From: Cannabis sativa
Lineage: Eukaryota; Streptophyta; Magnoliopsida; Rosales; Cannabaceae
DNA: 64,000 nucleotides
Direction of reading: 5' to 3'
Assembly: GCF_029168945.1 (NCBI RefSeq)
Contig: NC_083607.1
Location: 33,713,257 to 33,777,256 of the forward strand
Numbering within the stretch: the stretch's first letter is position 1; each line of letters opens with the position of its first letter. Of the stretch, positions 36,201-48,308 are shown in pieces. Below the pieces are notes generated by a model. It had not been told where the DNA came from, made no database searches, and worked only from the letters and a program-made list of their open reading frames with translations. The position numbers and the translations under genes were made by a program.

Positions 36201-37347
36201 AGTTGCAGACCTATTCAACCCTGGCACGCAGAGTTGGAATGTGCAACTAATAAGGTAGTGCTTTTCCTCGGAAGTAGCAGAAGCCATTCTGAAAATTCGA
36301 CCCCTGGTTGGAAGCAGGGACACAATGTTTTGGCAAGGAAGTACCAACGGAAGGTTCTCGGTGAAAAGCGCGTACTAGTGTGCTCAAAATCACAGATTTC
36401 AAACTGAAAAGAAAGTTTGGAAGGACCTTTGGAAGCTTAAAATCCATGCTAGGCAGAAAATGCTTCTTTGGAGAATTTTAAGTGGCTGCCTCCCACTAAA
36501 GAATAGGCTGGGTTATGTCCGGGAGAGTGATAAGGCTTGTGATTTTTGTGGGATACAAACTGAGGACGATGTGCATCTCTTCAGGGATTGCCACTTTGCC
36601 CGTTGCTTATGGTTTGTCAGTCCGTCGGGGGTCCTCAATGGCAATCTGAGTACGCTGAATTTTGAAGAATGGTTCATGTGGATGCTGGAGTCTAAGAATG
36701 AAGCTCTAATTTTATTTGGTGCTTGTGTTATAGAACATATCTGGCAATGCAGGAACAACCTTATTTTCAAGGGATGCAATTCGAATCTGGACCAGTCAAT
36801 CAGAATGCTAAATCAAAGGGTCAAGGAGTTCAACTCGGTGTTACTACAGCATTCTTACTCTGCTGTGAGCAACATTTCCACCACAAATTCTCAAGTTTGT
36901 TGGGATGTGCAGCTGCGTGTTGACGCCTCAGTGCAGGAAGGTAGAGCAGGGTTTTGTACTGTTCAAATCCAGAATGTGCAGGAAGAGGGATTCGTGATCC
37001 TGCAGCATATTGCAGTTGACAGTGTGCTGGAAGCAGAATTCCTAGCAATTGTGGAGGCTCTGAAGTGGGCAGTCGAACAGAAAGCAAACACTGTGCAGGT
37101 GGAATCGGATTCTCTAATAGCAGTCAAAGCTCTAGAGACAAAAGCATTGCCGTTTGCCTGGGGTTCGTACCCAGCTTTTGTTGAATGTTGTAACTTAGTC
37201 AAGTTATTTGATGTTTGTGTTGTTTCGTTTATTCCTCGGGATGACAATTCTGTAGCGGATTCTCTTGCTCGCTATTCCAGAGTGTCTAGTGTAAACTCGA
37301 GATGTTGGTTAAGGGAGATAGCCCCCTTTGTGGCTATTACACTTTGA
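33295..37347 (+). pseudogene. LINE ORF2: endonuclease, RT, zf-RVT, RNase H
   Basis: ORF2 nicks the target and reverse-transcribes the RNA there. ATG at 33295 gives MRCLA, then a TAG (33310-33312) where the family has Trp before NCRGL. An APE-type endonuclease follows with LMETK, GDLNAI and SDHAPI. RT has NPLKAPGPDGF, RGLRQGDPLSPYLFILC and the catalytic YADD at 35347-35358. Further on are a zf-RVT-like Cys/His segment (WKLKIHARQKMLLWRIL ... CDFCG) and an RNase H-like end (RVDASV, EAEFLAIVEAL, VESDS, DDNSVADSLA). Four more stops fall at 35530, 35653, 36256 and 36376. All segments share one frame, with no frameshift over 4 kb. Confidence 0.93.
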
Positions 37348-37396
37348 GTTTTTCTTTGTTACGAATAAAAGCCTTTACTTATCAAAAAAAAAAAAT

Positions 37397-37991
37397 AATT
37401 GTCCGTTCATAATCAAATATCAATAATGTTTGCTTGTTTTCAGACTAAGTTTAGCTAATTTATTATCCATTCTTTTATGAATCCCAAGTCATTAGAGGTC
37501 CTACATTTGCATAAAAAAAATTAGTTATGGACGTTTATCAACTTAAAATAAGTCATAATATTCTTTTATTAACGTATTTCCTTTCAAATTATTATTATTA
37601 TTATTATATATCATTATTTTATCTTTGGATCAAATATTGATTAGCTGGATATTTTATTAGCTATATATTGATGTGGCAATTTTGACATAATAAGTCAAAT
37701 AGCTAAGAGTAAGTTTGGCATTATTTTTTGTTTTCTGTTTTCATAAAAGTATTTTTAAAAATGAGAACAAAAAATTTGGCTAATAATTTTGAAAAAATAA
37801 CTTTTATTTTTATTTTTAATTTATTTTATTTTTTGAAAAATACTCCAATACTTTGAGAGCCTCATATGAACAAGACCCCCGACCATAGGACCCCACTTGC
37901 ACCCCACCCCCGGCACTGGACCCTAAACCCTACCTCCAGCCTCACATTCGTCCTAGACCTGGCCCTAGACTCGAAACTTAGACCCATCCCA
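37397..37991. other. Unassigned spacer with MITE-like and C-rich parts
   Basis: AT-rich sequence with an ATT run (37589-37606). A stretch from about 37705 (AGTAAGTTTGGCATTATTTT) resembles the end of a small non-autonomous DNA transposon, but no second end was found. A C-rich, G-poor tract occupies about 37875-37991. No gene seen. Confidence 0.45.
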
Positions 37992-40900
37992 TGTTGGGTT
38001 TTATGCCCTAAATAAAACTCATTTCAATATAATCAGATTTACTTATTAATATAGATCAGAAATAACATTTAATGTTGCATGGTTCACATGATTTATTTCA
38101 TGATTATATGTACATAATGTATAAATTCATCTGAAACCCTTTTCACATACTTGATCCTGTTTATTGTGTCGTCAACACATTGGAAAGTAAACATGACTAT
38201 GTGAATAAAGTTTCCTAGATTTATCAGACATAGGGTTTTACTGATATGATAATCTACAACAGAGTTTACTTGCATTTGGAGAAGTGCTATGTTCTTTCTA
38301 GAGCATTAGTTAAAGTAAAGCTCAGGTTGGATGCATGGAGTATGCATCGGAAGGGACCGATATTGAACTTTGACTTAGATTTATTAAACTTACCGTAATA
38401 TCTATTCAAGTCAATATCGCCTAGTTGATCCTAGATCAAATGTTCTTAATCCTGTTATGATTAGGCTCAATCTTGAAAGGCTATTCGTGTTCTTTGATTT
38501 GTTAGATAAGCCTACTTTTAGGTCAGGGTGATACGTACATTTTGGAAACACGGTAGTGCAATTGAGTGGGAGCGCTAGCATAAACATGGAATCTATAGCT
38601 TCTATCAGGCGAATAGTAAGCAAAGGATGATCTCCTTCGAGCTTGACAAAATGAACATAAATGGTGGAGTACTCATTTCACATAAGCTGAAATATCATTT
38701 ATACGGGGTCAAGTGTTTTAAGGATAAAATACATTGTAGGGTGTAACGGTAATCTAATCCCTTTACAGTGTAGATCATTCATATAGAGGATCATTGATCA
38801 CATTAGGATTATAACAATGGATAACTAATGATGCATCTATATGGTGGAACATATAGAGCATTCTATATACTGAGAGTGCAATTCTGAGTTCTATGCGTGG
38901 ATTCAACGAAGAATTAATAAGTTAGTGAATTTTAGTGCTAAATTCTTGATCTACTTATTGGAAGCTCGGTTATATAGACCCATGGTCCCCGCACTAGTTG
39001 AGATAATATTGCTTGTAAGACTCATATAATTGGTTTTGATTAATCAATTATAATTCTCAATTTAGACTGTAACGCCCTGTCCAACAGGTACGCCACGTGT
39101 GTGTACTTTATTTAAAATACCGATATTTATATATATTTATATAAGATGTAATTATACTAAAAGTGTGGGTAATTAAATTTCTGATAGTTAAAACTCAACC
39201 TTTAAACTGTTTAACAAAAGATAAGTAACATGAATTATGGGGTCCCCCAGTTTTCAAAATATTTACAAACTGATTTCAAAGTATTTTACAACATAAGCTT
39301 TATATTTTCCAAAATACAATCAAAATAGAGCATCCTGTAAATCGGGTCGCCTACGGTACGGTATGTACATTGCTGCTGCGACCATAAACTCATGGTTGCT
39401 CGACTTTGGCCTTTCCTTTACCTGCACCATAAAGCACCAGTGAGTCACAGAGACTCAGCAAGAAAGTGATCAAAACAATAATTGAAAGAAGACAATTATT
39501 AACTTAATCTTGTGTCATTATGTCTACTTACTATTCGATAATAATAATCATTCCTTTGAACATCACACATTCTTGGTACTTAATAAAGTACCACTTTTTT
39601 TACCACTCGTCACATACGAGCTGAATATGTCACTATCGTTGCCCGATAAAGCAAACGATAAGTAAGAAACCTAACCGCGGTTTCAAGAGTAATTACTCAT
39701 AACGGTAATAACCGTTTCCAACCCTAGGTCATAACCTAGGCTTAATAAGCTTTAATCAACATCATGATAATAATTAAGGTCACCTCCATTCATTCATCGA
39801 TTTTTAACCACATACGGTGCTTACCACTTTTCTTACCTTAATTCAGAAGTCAAGAATATGGCCGACCTGGGTGGAAAAACAAGCTAGGCAATCCCGGTCC
39901 TATGTCACGACAATTGAAACACAATAAATACCTTAACATAATATTCCGGATTAAAACCCTAATTTAAAACCGATTAGACTTAGCCTTCACCATCTATATA
40001 ATAATTCAAATAACTCAAAATTATTCAAAGGCAGGTACTAGGTTCAACCCCGAGCTAAACACGGTTCAGAGAAAAACCCGAGAAATTTTCCCCTGCTGTA
40101 ACCGGTCGACCGGTTCTGATACAGCAGAACCAACCGGTCGACCGTTGTCGTCGTACCGTAAAATTTTTGGTTTTTCTCCCCCAGCTCGAACCAAAACCAT
40201 TTCAGACCTAATTTGCACTTCCAGAACAGTTTAATATACCAAATATAACATATTCAACACATCATTTAATCACAATTCACCATTTAACTCAAAATCAATA
40301 TCTTACTTGACAATTTGCATTTAAACATCACTTTCAACACCTATTTAATTGAACAGCCCTTAATCTCACTCAATCTTCATTCAAACAAGTTTCAAATCAA
40401 CCCCAAGAACCTACCCTAACCTCAGTTTATACCCCAGCTCAGGATTAAATGAAAATCTTACCAAAACCTAACTAAACTCAAAGAAATTAATTAAGGGAAG
40501 AGTAGAAGGATCATACCTCCACTTAGCTAGCTTCTAGGGTTAGGATTAGCTCAAGAAATTGAAGAAAAGAAATGAGTTTTCCTTGTTTTCCAGCTGCTTC
40601 AAGAATCGGCAAGAGAGGAAGAAGAAGAAGAGCATGAAGTTATGTGTTTTGCTTGGTTCCTTGCCTTGGAAGCAACTTAAATAAGGTTGCTCTCTCTTTT
40701 TTTTTTTTTTTTTTTTACTAACAATCAGCCCACCAACAATTGAAAAGTCAAGAAGTCAAAACATAAAAAGAAAAATGACTAATTTACCCTTAAAAAAAAA
40801 CTTAAACTAAAATTATAACCTAGGGGCATTTTGGTAATTTTTACTAACTCCCCAATCCGACATTCTAATAAAATTCTAACTTAATCCGGGATATTCTCAA

Positions 40901-41928
40901 AATAATTCTTTCATTTAATGTCGTGACATTGCTAACCACATAGCTAAATTTCCACAATTACCGGGCCCAAAATAACGTATTTCATTAATCAATTGCTCAA
41001 CAATTACCTAAGTAAGATCATAATCCTATTTCATTTCCCAAGTAATTACATATTTAATAAAATATGTCCATTTAAATATTATATATTTTCTGGGATATTA
41101 CATAGACTATGTCTATTTGTGAAATTTTCACTAAGTAAGGGCGAAATTGTAAAGAAAGAGTTTTAGGGGCATATTTGTTAATTATGATACTTTGTATGGT
41201 TCAATTAATAAATATGATAAATGACAATATTATTTAATAATTATTTATAGTTATTAAATAGTTGGAATTGGCATTTAAATGGTTGAATTAGAAAATTGGC
41301 GTTTTTGAGAAAATCAGATGTAGAACAGGTAAAACTGCAAAATTGCAAAAAGTGAGGCCCAAATCCACTAGTATAGGGCCGGCCACTTTTGTAGGAAATT
41401 TAAACTGATATTTTCATTATTTTAATGCCCAATAATTCAAACCTAACCCTAGTGGAATGCTATAAATAGATAGTGAAGGCTTCAGGAAATTTACACTTAA
41501 ATTTCTACACTTCTCATTCAGAAAAAAAACTGAGCCTCTCTCTCTCCCTATCTTTGGCCGAACCCACTTTCTCTTTCTTCTTCCTTCAATTTCGAAAATC
41601 TTAGTGTGAGAGTAGTGCCCACACACAGCAAGTGATACCTCAATCATAGTGAGGAAGATCGTGAAGAAAGACTTTCAGCAAGAAGGAGTTTCAGCATTAA
41701 AGATTCAGAGAAAGAGATCCAGGTTCAGATATTGATAATGCTCTGCTAGAGAAAGGAATCAAGGGCTAGATATCTGAACGGAAGGAGTCATTATGTTCCG
41801 CTGCACCCAATGTAAGGTTTCCTAAACTTTATATGTGTTTATTTGATCGTTTTAGAAAGTTCATATTTAGGGTGTTAATCAACATACTTGTGGGTAGATC
41901 TAAGATCCTGGTAAAATAATTTCCAACA
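37992..41928 (+). repeat. Second copia LTR, split by a solo gypsy LTR
   Basis: Starts TGTTGGGTTTTATGCCC and ends TTTCCAACA. It is followed two bases later by a PBS, so it is a 5' LTR. With 39068-41102 and one TAGAC removed it is about 1.9 kb. TATA box TATAAATA at 41461-41468. The bases before it (TCCCA) do not match those after 50217, so it does not pair with the 3' LTR as a simple insertion. Confidence 0.88.
39068..41102 (-). mobile_element. Solo LTR of the gypsy-1 family, TSD TAGAC
   Basis: 2035 bp, same family as 13676-15659 and 20474-22498, flanked by TAGAC at 39063-39067 and 41103-41107. It has a G-box at 39094-39099, TGAGTC/GACTCA at 39441-39457, one intact ACCGGTCGACCGGT near 40100 and a T-run of about 22 near 40697. 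A C-to-A change on the element strand (G-to-T as written, at about 39090) breaks the terminal hairpin present in the paired LTRs. Confidence 0.95.
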
Positions 41929-41930
41929 AC

Positions 41931-41943
41931 TGGCCTCAGAGCC
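41931..41943 (+). other. Copia primer binding site (two changes from iMet)
   Basis: TGGCCTCAGAGCC lies two bases after the LTR end and differs at two positions from TGGTATCAGAGCC. Confidence 0.75.
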
Positions 41944-44900
41944 ATGGTAATTGATTTACTTGCAAGAAATTTGGACTTTAAAACGATTGTTTGTTTGTTT
42001 TTGGATGGTCTCATGTTGTATTGAGTGTTATTTGATGATTGATTGGTGTTTGTGAATTTTCGTTAAAAATAATTGAATATCTGTTTCTGGAATTATTTTT
42101 ATTGGATAGTATGGAAAAAATTAAGCAAGTTACTTTTTTACAGAACTCAATTTCGATTTAATTTGAATTAGTTATGATTTTTTGAAGATTCGAAAAAATC
42201 GGAGTTGTGCTGAAATTTTCCTGCGATCGCGAAAACTGTCCAGCTCGCTATTTTTTCGTTTTTCTTCGATTTTTCATGCTTTTTCATGGAATTAACTTCC
42301 AATTTTTTGTGTAGTTCTATATTTATACTATTACTATTCCTAATTCAATTCTAATTATCATTATGAATTAATTTAATATTTTTTAAATTTAATTCAAGAT
42401 ATTAGTGTAATTTGAATTTAAAAATAGTTAGTATCTATCTTTTTTGCTTAATAATCTATCTTATTTTTAAATTTGATTATATCTTATCTTATTTTTAAAT
42501 TTAAGGTGAGATTTTAAATTTTTAAATTAATTTTTTTTTAAAATTGTTTGACCTTATTTAAATTTAAAATAAGATAACTATAATCATGTAATTTTAAATA
42601 GATGTAAGATATTTTGCTAACTTTTAAATTTTGTTATTTTATTTATTTAAATTACATTTAAAATCTGAAAAAGATATTCATTTATCTTTTTTTAATTTTT
42701 TATTTAATTTTTATTTATAAAATAACATTTAAATTTTAAAAGTAGTTAGCAAATTTTGCAATGATATTTAGGTTGGTTGAAACCTAATTTTTCAAAATTG
42801 TAGGTTTAATTTTAAATTTAAATTTTTTTTAAAATTTCAAATTATTCAAATTTTTTTTAAAATTTTTGAAAATTATTTTTTATTTAATTAATTATTTCGA
42901 AATTAATAATTTAATTTAAAATTTAATAAATCCTACATCCAACTATCTAGATAACCTTGTTGCAGGAATATGTGTTTTAGCTTTTGTGTAAGTTTTCAAA
43001 ACCTATTATTACTTGATTGCAAATAGCCATGGTTACCTTTTGCCAGATCTATTGATCTGATGGCTCCCTGGGTCAAGATAATAATTTGTAACAGGTATAT
43101 TTACAATCTTCTTTCATCTGTGTATGACCTAGCAACATGATAAGACCCATCCAAAGTGTGCATGTGTGAGCCTATGTGTTTAATTTCATTATAGATGCAT
43201 ATAGGTTGTTGTTGCTAAATAAAATGTCATAGTCATTGATAGATTTTATTTAGGCCCATTTAGTTTTTGGGCTTAGTCAATTAATAACAGTTGTTCATTT
43301 TAAGGTTAAATTCCTCTCTTTTGGGCCTTGTGTGAGAATTGGGAGCCATAGAAGTGGGTACGACATACTGAACCCAGCACCCCCTCACATGAACCACCCC
43401 AATTGTGAAGGCCCATTTGCCTGATTTGAATAACTGTACTAGGTTAATTAAACTAGTTTAACCTAATAAAATTGATTAGCAACATAATTAATTTCATTTA
43501 ATTTGAAATTAATTTAAGAAAATTATAGTTTAAAGAATTTTTATTCTAAGCTAAACTATATGTATTTTCTTGTATTTAATTAAATATAGAATTATAACCA
43601 TCTAGATTCTTTCTGAAGCTTAATTTAGATTTTTCATTAAATATTCCTATTTAAGTTGATATTTAGTTATCTACAACTAACCAACTTAAATCTGAATATC
43701 TTTTGAATTTCAAATTTCAAAATTAAGTTGAGGAATTTTAGGCATTGGTTATTAAGATTCTTTAGATATTTTTTAAGTTAATATCTTTTCGAATATTAAC
43801 TTAAAATGGAATATTTTAGATATTTTTTTGAGTTAATATCTTTTCGAATGTTAACTTAAAATGGAATATTTTCAAATTAAGTTGTTATAACTTAATTTTT
43901 GATATTTAATTAAATTTAAATTTGAAAAATATTTAAGTTCTAGATTTTTTCTAATACAACTTAAATTAGATATTATTTTTTCAAATTTTTTGGAAAAGAT
44001 ACTTAGTTAAATAAGATATTTTCTAGATAGTTATTTCTAGACTACTTAATATTTCTAATATTAAATAGGAAGATATTATACATTGTGAAATTAATTATTT
44101 TAAATAATTAATTTTGGTACAATTTATTTTTTTTTCTAGTATTAAACTAGAGATTAATAATTAAGCCTTCTCTACACTAAATTATTTATTTCTTGAATTT
44201 AATACATTTAATTAATTTGAAAATTAAATATCTAAGTTGATTTTCATCATGATACTTAAATATTTCTTTTTCATGACACTTAATTAAATAGAAAATTATT
44301 TTTAGTTGAAATTTATTATTTTTTTCAACTAAATTTAAATAATTTTTAAAATATATTTTTTCTTTATTTTATTAATCAAATTTCAACATTGCATTTCTTA
44401 AATGCTGGAATTTCAAATTTTATTTAAAAAATAGATTAAAGTTGTAAATTATTTATTTTAATTTTAGACCAACTTAAATCTATGATTTTTCCATTAATTG
44501 ATTAATTTAAAATAAATGAATTAAAATATATTATTAGAAATTGAATTAATTAGTCAAAGAAAAATCTAGATAGGTGATATTTTTGCTTTAAGTATTTTTC
44601 TAGTGTATTTAATTAAATAGAAAATTAATATTTAAGTTCATACTTAAAGATTTGAAATTTTTCTTATATATATTTAATTAAATAGGAAAATTATATTTTT
44701 TGTTGTAAATTAATTTTGGGCGAACATTAAATTAGAATAATTTTTCCAGGATTAATTTTTTTCTTTTAACATGTATTTTCGAAAATTGTATTCTTAAATA
44801 CTTTAATTTTTCGAAATGCAATATATATTTATAGAAAATTAAATTTGAGTTGTAAATTAATTTAAATTAATTTTGTAACAACTTAAATTGAATATTTTTC

Positions 44901-45130
44901 TGAATATTTATTGGAAATTATTACTAAGATGGAAATAATTCATGTTATTTTCATATCCATCTAAGTAAAATTTATAAATATTAAATTAAAATTTATATTT
45001 AGAATTTTTCATTCTAAATTGGAAATTTTAAATAAATATATATTTAAAATAAATAGATTAAATAAAGAGAATCAAAGAAAATACAACTCACTTTAAATAA
45101 TGAGCTTGATTATTATTAAAATATTCGATC
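41944..45130 (+). other. AT-rich, non-coding copia internal region
   Basis: About 3 kb, dominated by TTTAAATTTAAA-type sequence between 42300 and 45070, with no open frame of note. A less AT-rich island at 43030-43440 contains text such as GACCCATCCAAAGTGTGCAT. The position between PBS and pol remnants suggests a decayed leader/gag region or a non-autonomous filler. Confidence 0.55.
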
Positions 45131-47640
45131 TCCATTGTTGGTCTTACAAAAGTTAAATGTTTTCAATATAACCTCGAGACGCTAGACTTCGTCCCCCTAT
45201 GGATGGTTATTCGTTGAACGCATTTAACACCGTAAGATTTCATTTGATAAGTGTTTTGTGAGTTTTCGTCTCTATTTAGACTCTCCCCTACGGTGACTAC
45301 TTAGAGATAAACTCATAAAACATGAAACAATGGTGGAAGCTCATAAAATAAGAATAACCTTGACTCTCGCCTACCGGGGCAACGTTGGATTCTTATTTTG
45401 ATCGAATAAAAGGTTGCTAGAATGGTTTCTATTTTAAATGAGCTGACAAGTCTATTCAATAAATGATACTTTGACTCTCGCCTACCGGGACACTGTATCA
45501 GTTTGTTGAAAACCTTGGAAATTATTTAGGATTGTATGTTTTAGTATTTTCACTGGTCATTCCTACTTGCTATATGTTTATAATTTCTGAATTGTGTATG
45601 ATTTTATATTGAACCATGTTATTTTTTGTTATTAAGTTGTAGTTTAATTTCGAATCTTCATTGTTGGTTTAACATGTTTGTTTTTCTAATGAGATAAATC
45701 CCTAATGGATTTTCACCATTAGACATACATAATAGTGTAAGATCTCGAAAGATAAATATTGTATATGCGACATCTAGCTGTTCATCAATTGATGACACCT
45801 TAGACTAGTATTTTTAAAATATGAAACAAGAAGATTACATAAATAAGATTACTTTGTCTTTCGCTAATCGAAGCATCGTTGGATTCTTATTTATAAACGA
45901 AATTATCCTAATTCCTCTTAGCTTATTCATTTCGAATTAGCTCAAAAATATATCATTGGATGAATGGTCTATAAATCATTTCATGTCATTATATTTTCTC
46001 TTAAGAAATTAAATGATGCATATGATTATAATCCCGAAATTCTATTCCCAATTGATATAAATCCTCAATCTTAGAAATCTCCTACTTGTATGGGCAAATC
46101 TGACTTAGAGTTTGTATTAGTAGTGGTGGTCCAAGATAGAATTACTCATTATATTTGGTATAAATTTAAGTCTTTGACTTTAATTTTAGATTCCAAAAAG
46201 AAATTTTCTTATATTTCTAATTCCAGAATACAATACAGTTACACTTTCTCAAGTGTTTAATATCCATCTTCTATTAATGGATTAAAACTGTATGGAATAT
46301 GAGTTAGGTATTCTCTGACCAGGATCCACTTGCAGTATTCTAAGAACTCTTTGATGTAACTAAACCTATGTCATCAATAGACACTACCACATTTTTTTTA
46401 TCTATGGCATTTGTATCTTGTTCATAGTGGATTTGACAAGATCAATCTCTGTAAAGAGTTAATATGCCTATATCCACTGAAAGTAGTTCATCTCATTCAC
46501 AGATGGATGTACATTCAGGGGTGGATATGAGTTTTTCGTTGTATTCTTAAAACGATAACTCTAGATATACCTTTTAGCAAGAAATTTGAAATGTTTGAAA
46601 AATTTCATTAATTTCTAGCAATGGTTAAAACCATAAAGGTAAGTGGTTAAAGATCTTGCGAACTGATAGGGGTGGAGAAATAGTTAGTAGATATGCAGTT
46701 CAAAGATCATTAAATTGATTTTTGAATTATATCCAAACTTACCTCCCCAGAAATTTCGAGTTGCATGTTGATGATTAATTACTAGTCGTTGCCTAAATCC
46801 TTCTATGGTAATACAATTTCAGAATGATGTAATGTTTGTATACTTAATGTAAATCATTACTAGATTCATGGATGACCTAATCAAAATCTTAAGAAAAGCT
46901 AGAACTGTTAACCATGGTTTGTTAGCTATTCTAAGTGATTAGGGGTGGACCATCCCATTGTTAATAGATAAGAAAGTGTTTGTTCAAACAAATACTACTT
47001 TTCTAGGATAATGACTAAGTCTGAAAACAAGTAGCAAATAAAGGAGATATTGTTCAAACAAATACTATCATCTTATTTGATATATGATGATCCCACTGCC
47101 TCTGTTTTCTTGTCACAACCGAAGAGATCAATACCATTTAGTTTTCTTAGACATAATTCGCGGTACCTCGTCGTAGTGGGAGAGTTTCTAGGAACTCACC
47201 TTCTTATGACTTGGGAGACACTAGTGATTAAAATCCATTGTGAGTTTAAACAAGTAATAGATTGTCAAGATAAGAAACTAAGAAGAAAAGCCAATAGAAC
47301 TATCGTTTAATCCATTCACATGGAATATCCTAAAGTTTTCTATTACAAGGACATAAAAGGAAATTTTAGTTAATAAGTCTATTCAATGGACTTAACAAAA
47401 CTTCCTGTTCCTAGTATTATAGGTTTGAGTTTATCTAAACCTATGGCTTGTGGTATACCTGGTAATTACTTACTCTAATGCAAGCAACTTACTTTAGTAA
47501 GATGCTGAAGCATTTTCTTTCTAATGGCAATCTATAGAAGCTTCACAACTTCTTAGACATAGATTTTATTTATCTAAGGAAAAGTCTCAACTATTCTAGA
47601 AAAGATAAAGCCATGAAAGAATTTCTTATATCAACAGTGA
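45131..47640 (+). pseudogene. Decayed copia internal region with repeated short motifs
   Basis: No open frames beyond chance. It contains four related copies of a motif like GACTCTCGCCTACCGGGG (45279, 45362, 45473 and a weaker one near 45855). The part from about 46500 resembles the internal region seen in the tandem array (GATAGGGGTGGAGAAA near 46667 against 3927). Confidence 0.5.
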
Positions 47641-48297
47641 GAGGTCTTAGATATGCTTTTGCATGCCTTAGACTAGACACCTGCTGTTGAGTGGGAGTAA
47701 TGAGTAGGTATCAGATTAATCCAGGAGAAGAACATTGGAAGACAATCAAGTAAATCTTAAGATAAAGAAGAGGAACTATATGTTAGTCTATAAGGGTGTG
47801 TTTAAAACTCTTAGACTACACCATATCCGATTTCGAAATTTGCCTTTGTGCTAGTAAATCTTTCTGATAAGATGGTGGTTACTCTGGGGGTGGAATAGTG
47901 ATTTTGGAGAAGTGTAAAAACCTATCTAAAGTCTCTAGGTCTACCAGAAAGGGACTGAATGTTAAGGTTGCAGGAAAGGTACTTATTCAGTCTAAGGAAA
48001 GTTCTATACATTTTTGGCATCATTCCAAATTGCCTTAAACTACTAGTGTTAATTTCTTGATTAACCAAAAGTAGTTGCCAAAGATATAGAATCCAGTATC
48101 CCAAGAGAGTAGACATATAGAGAGGAATTTCACATTATCAATGATTTTGTGATTAAAGAAAGAGTAATGGTGGAGAAAAAGTTGTGTTCAATTCAACCTT
48201 TTAGGTCCTATTACGATGAGTTTACTACTACTACACTTGATTTGTATATCAAGGTGTTGAGATTATTTGAAACGCACTTTTTGTTTTATATTAGTAC
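47641..48297 (+). pseudogene. Copia RT/RNase H C-terminal remnant
   Basis: Stop-ridden, but segments still read as the end of copia pol. Near 47665-47790 there are words like MSRYQINPGEEHWKTIK, corresponding to the family's VSRYQxNPGxxHW region. Near 48105-48130 HIERNF corresponds to the conserved HIERKYH-like motif. It ends at the polypurine tract. Confidence 0.75.
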
Positions 48298-48306
48298 AAG
48301 TGGGAG
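48298..48306 (+). other. Copia polypurine tract
   Basis: AAGTGGGAG two bases before the 3' LTR, identical to the tracts in the tandem array. Confidence 0.88.
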
Positions 48307-48308
48307 TT

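Larger units (their letters stand above)
33100..37396 (+). mobile_element. L1-type LINE, 5'-truncated, 4.3 kb
   Basis: It contains the end of ORF1, all of ORF2, a short 3' UTR with GAATAAAAGCC and a poly-A tail (37385-37396). The 5' end falls inside ORF1, as expected for incomplete target-primed reverse transcription. No target-site duplication was found: the left flank is copia LTR and the right flank is unrelated sequence, so one flank has been rearranged. Confidence 0.9.

Noticed and set aside
37397..37991. Continuation of the copia LTR after the LINE
   Set aside because: The sequence does not match the expected remaining LTR text (as seen at 49619 onward), so the LINE is not a simple insertion into an intact LTR.
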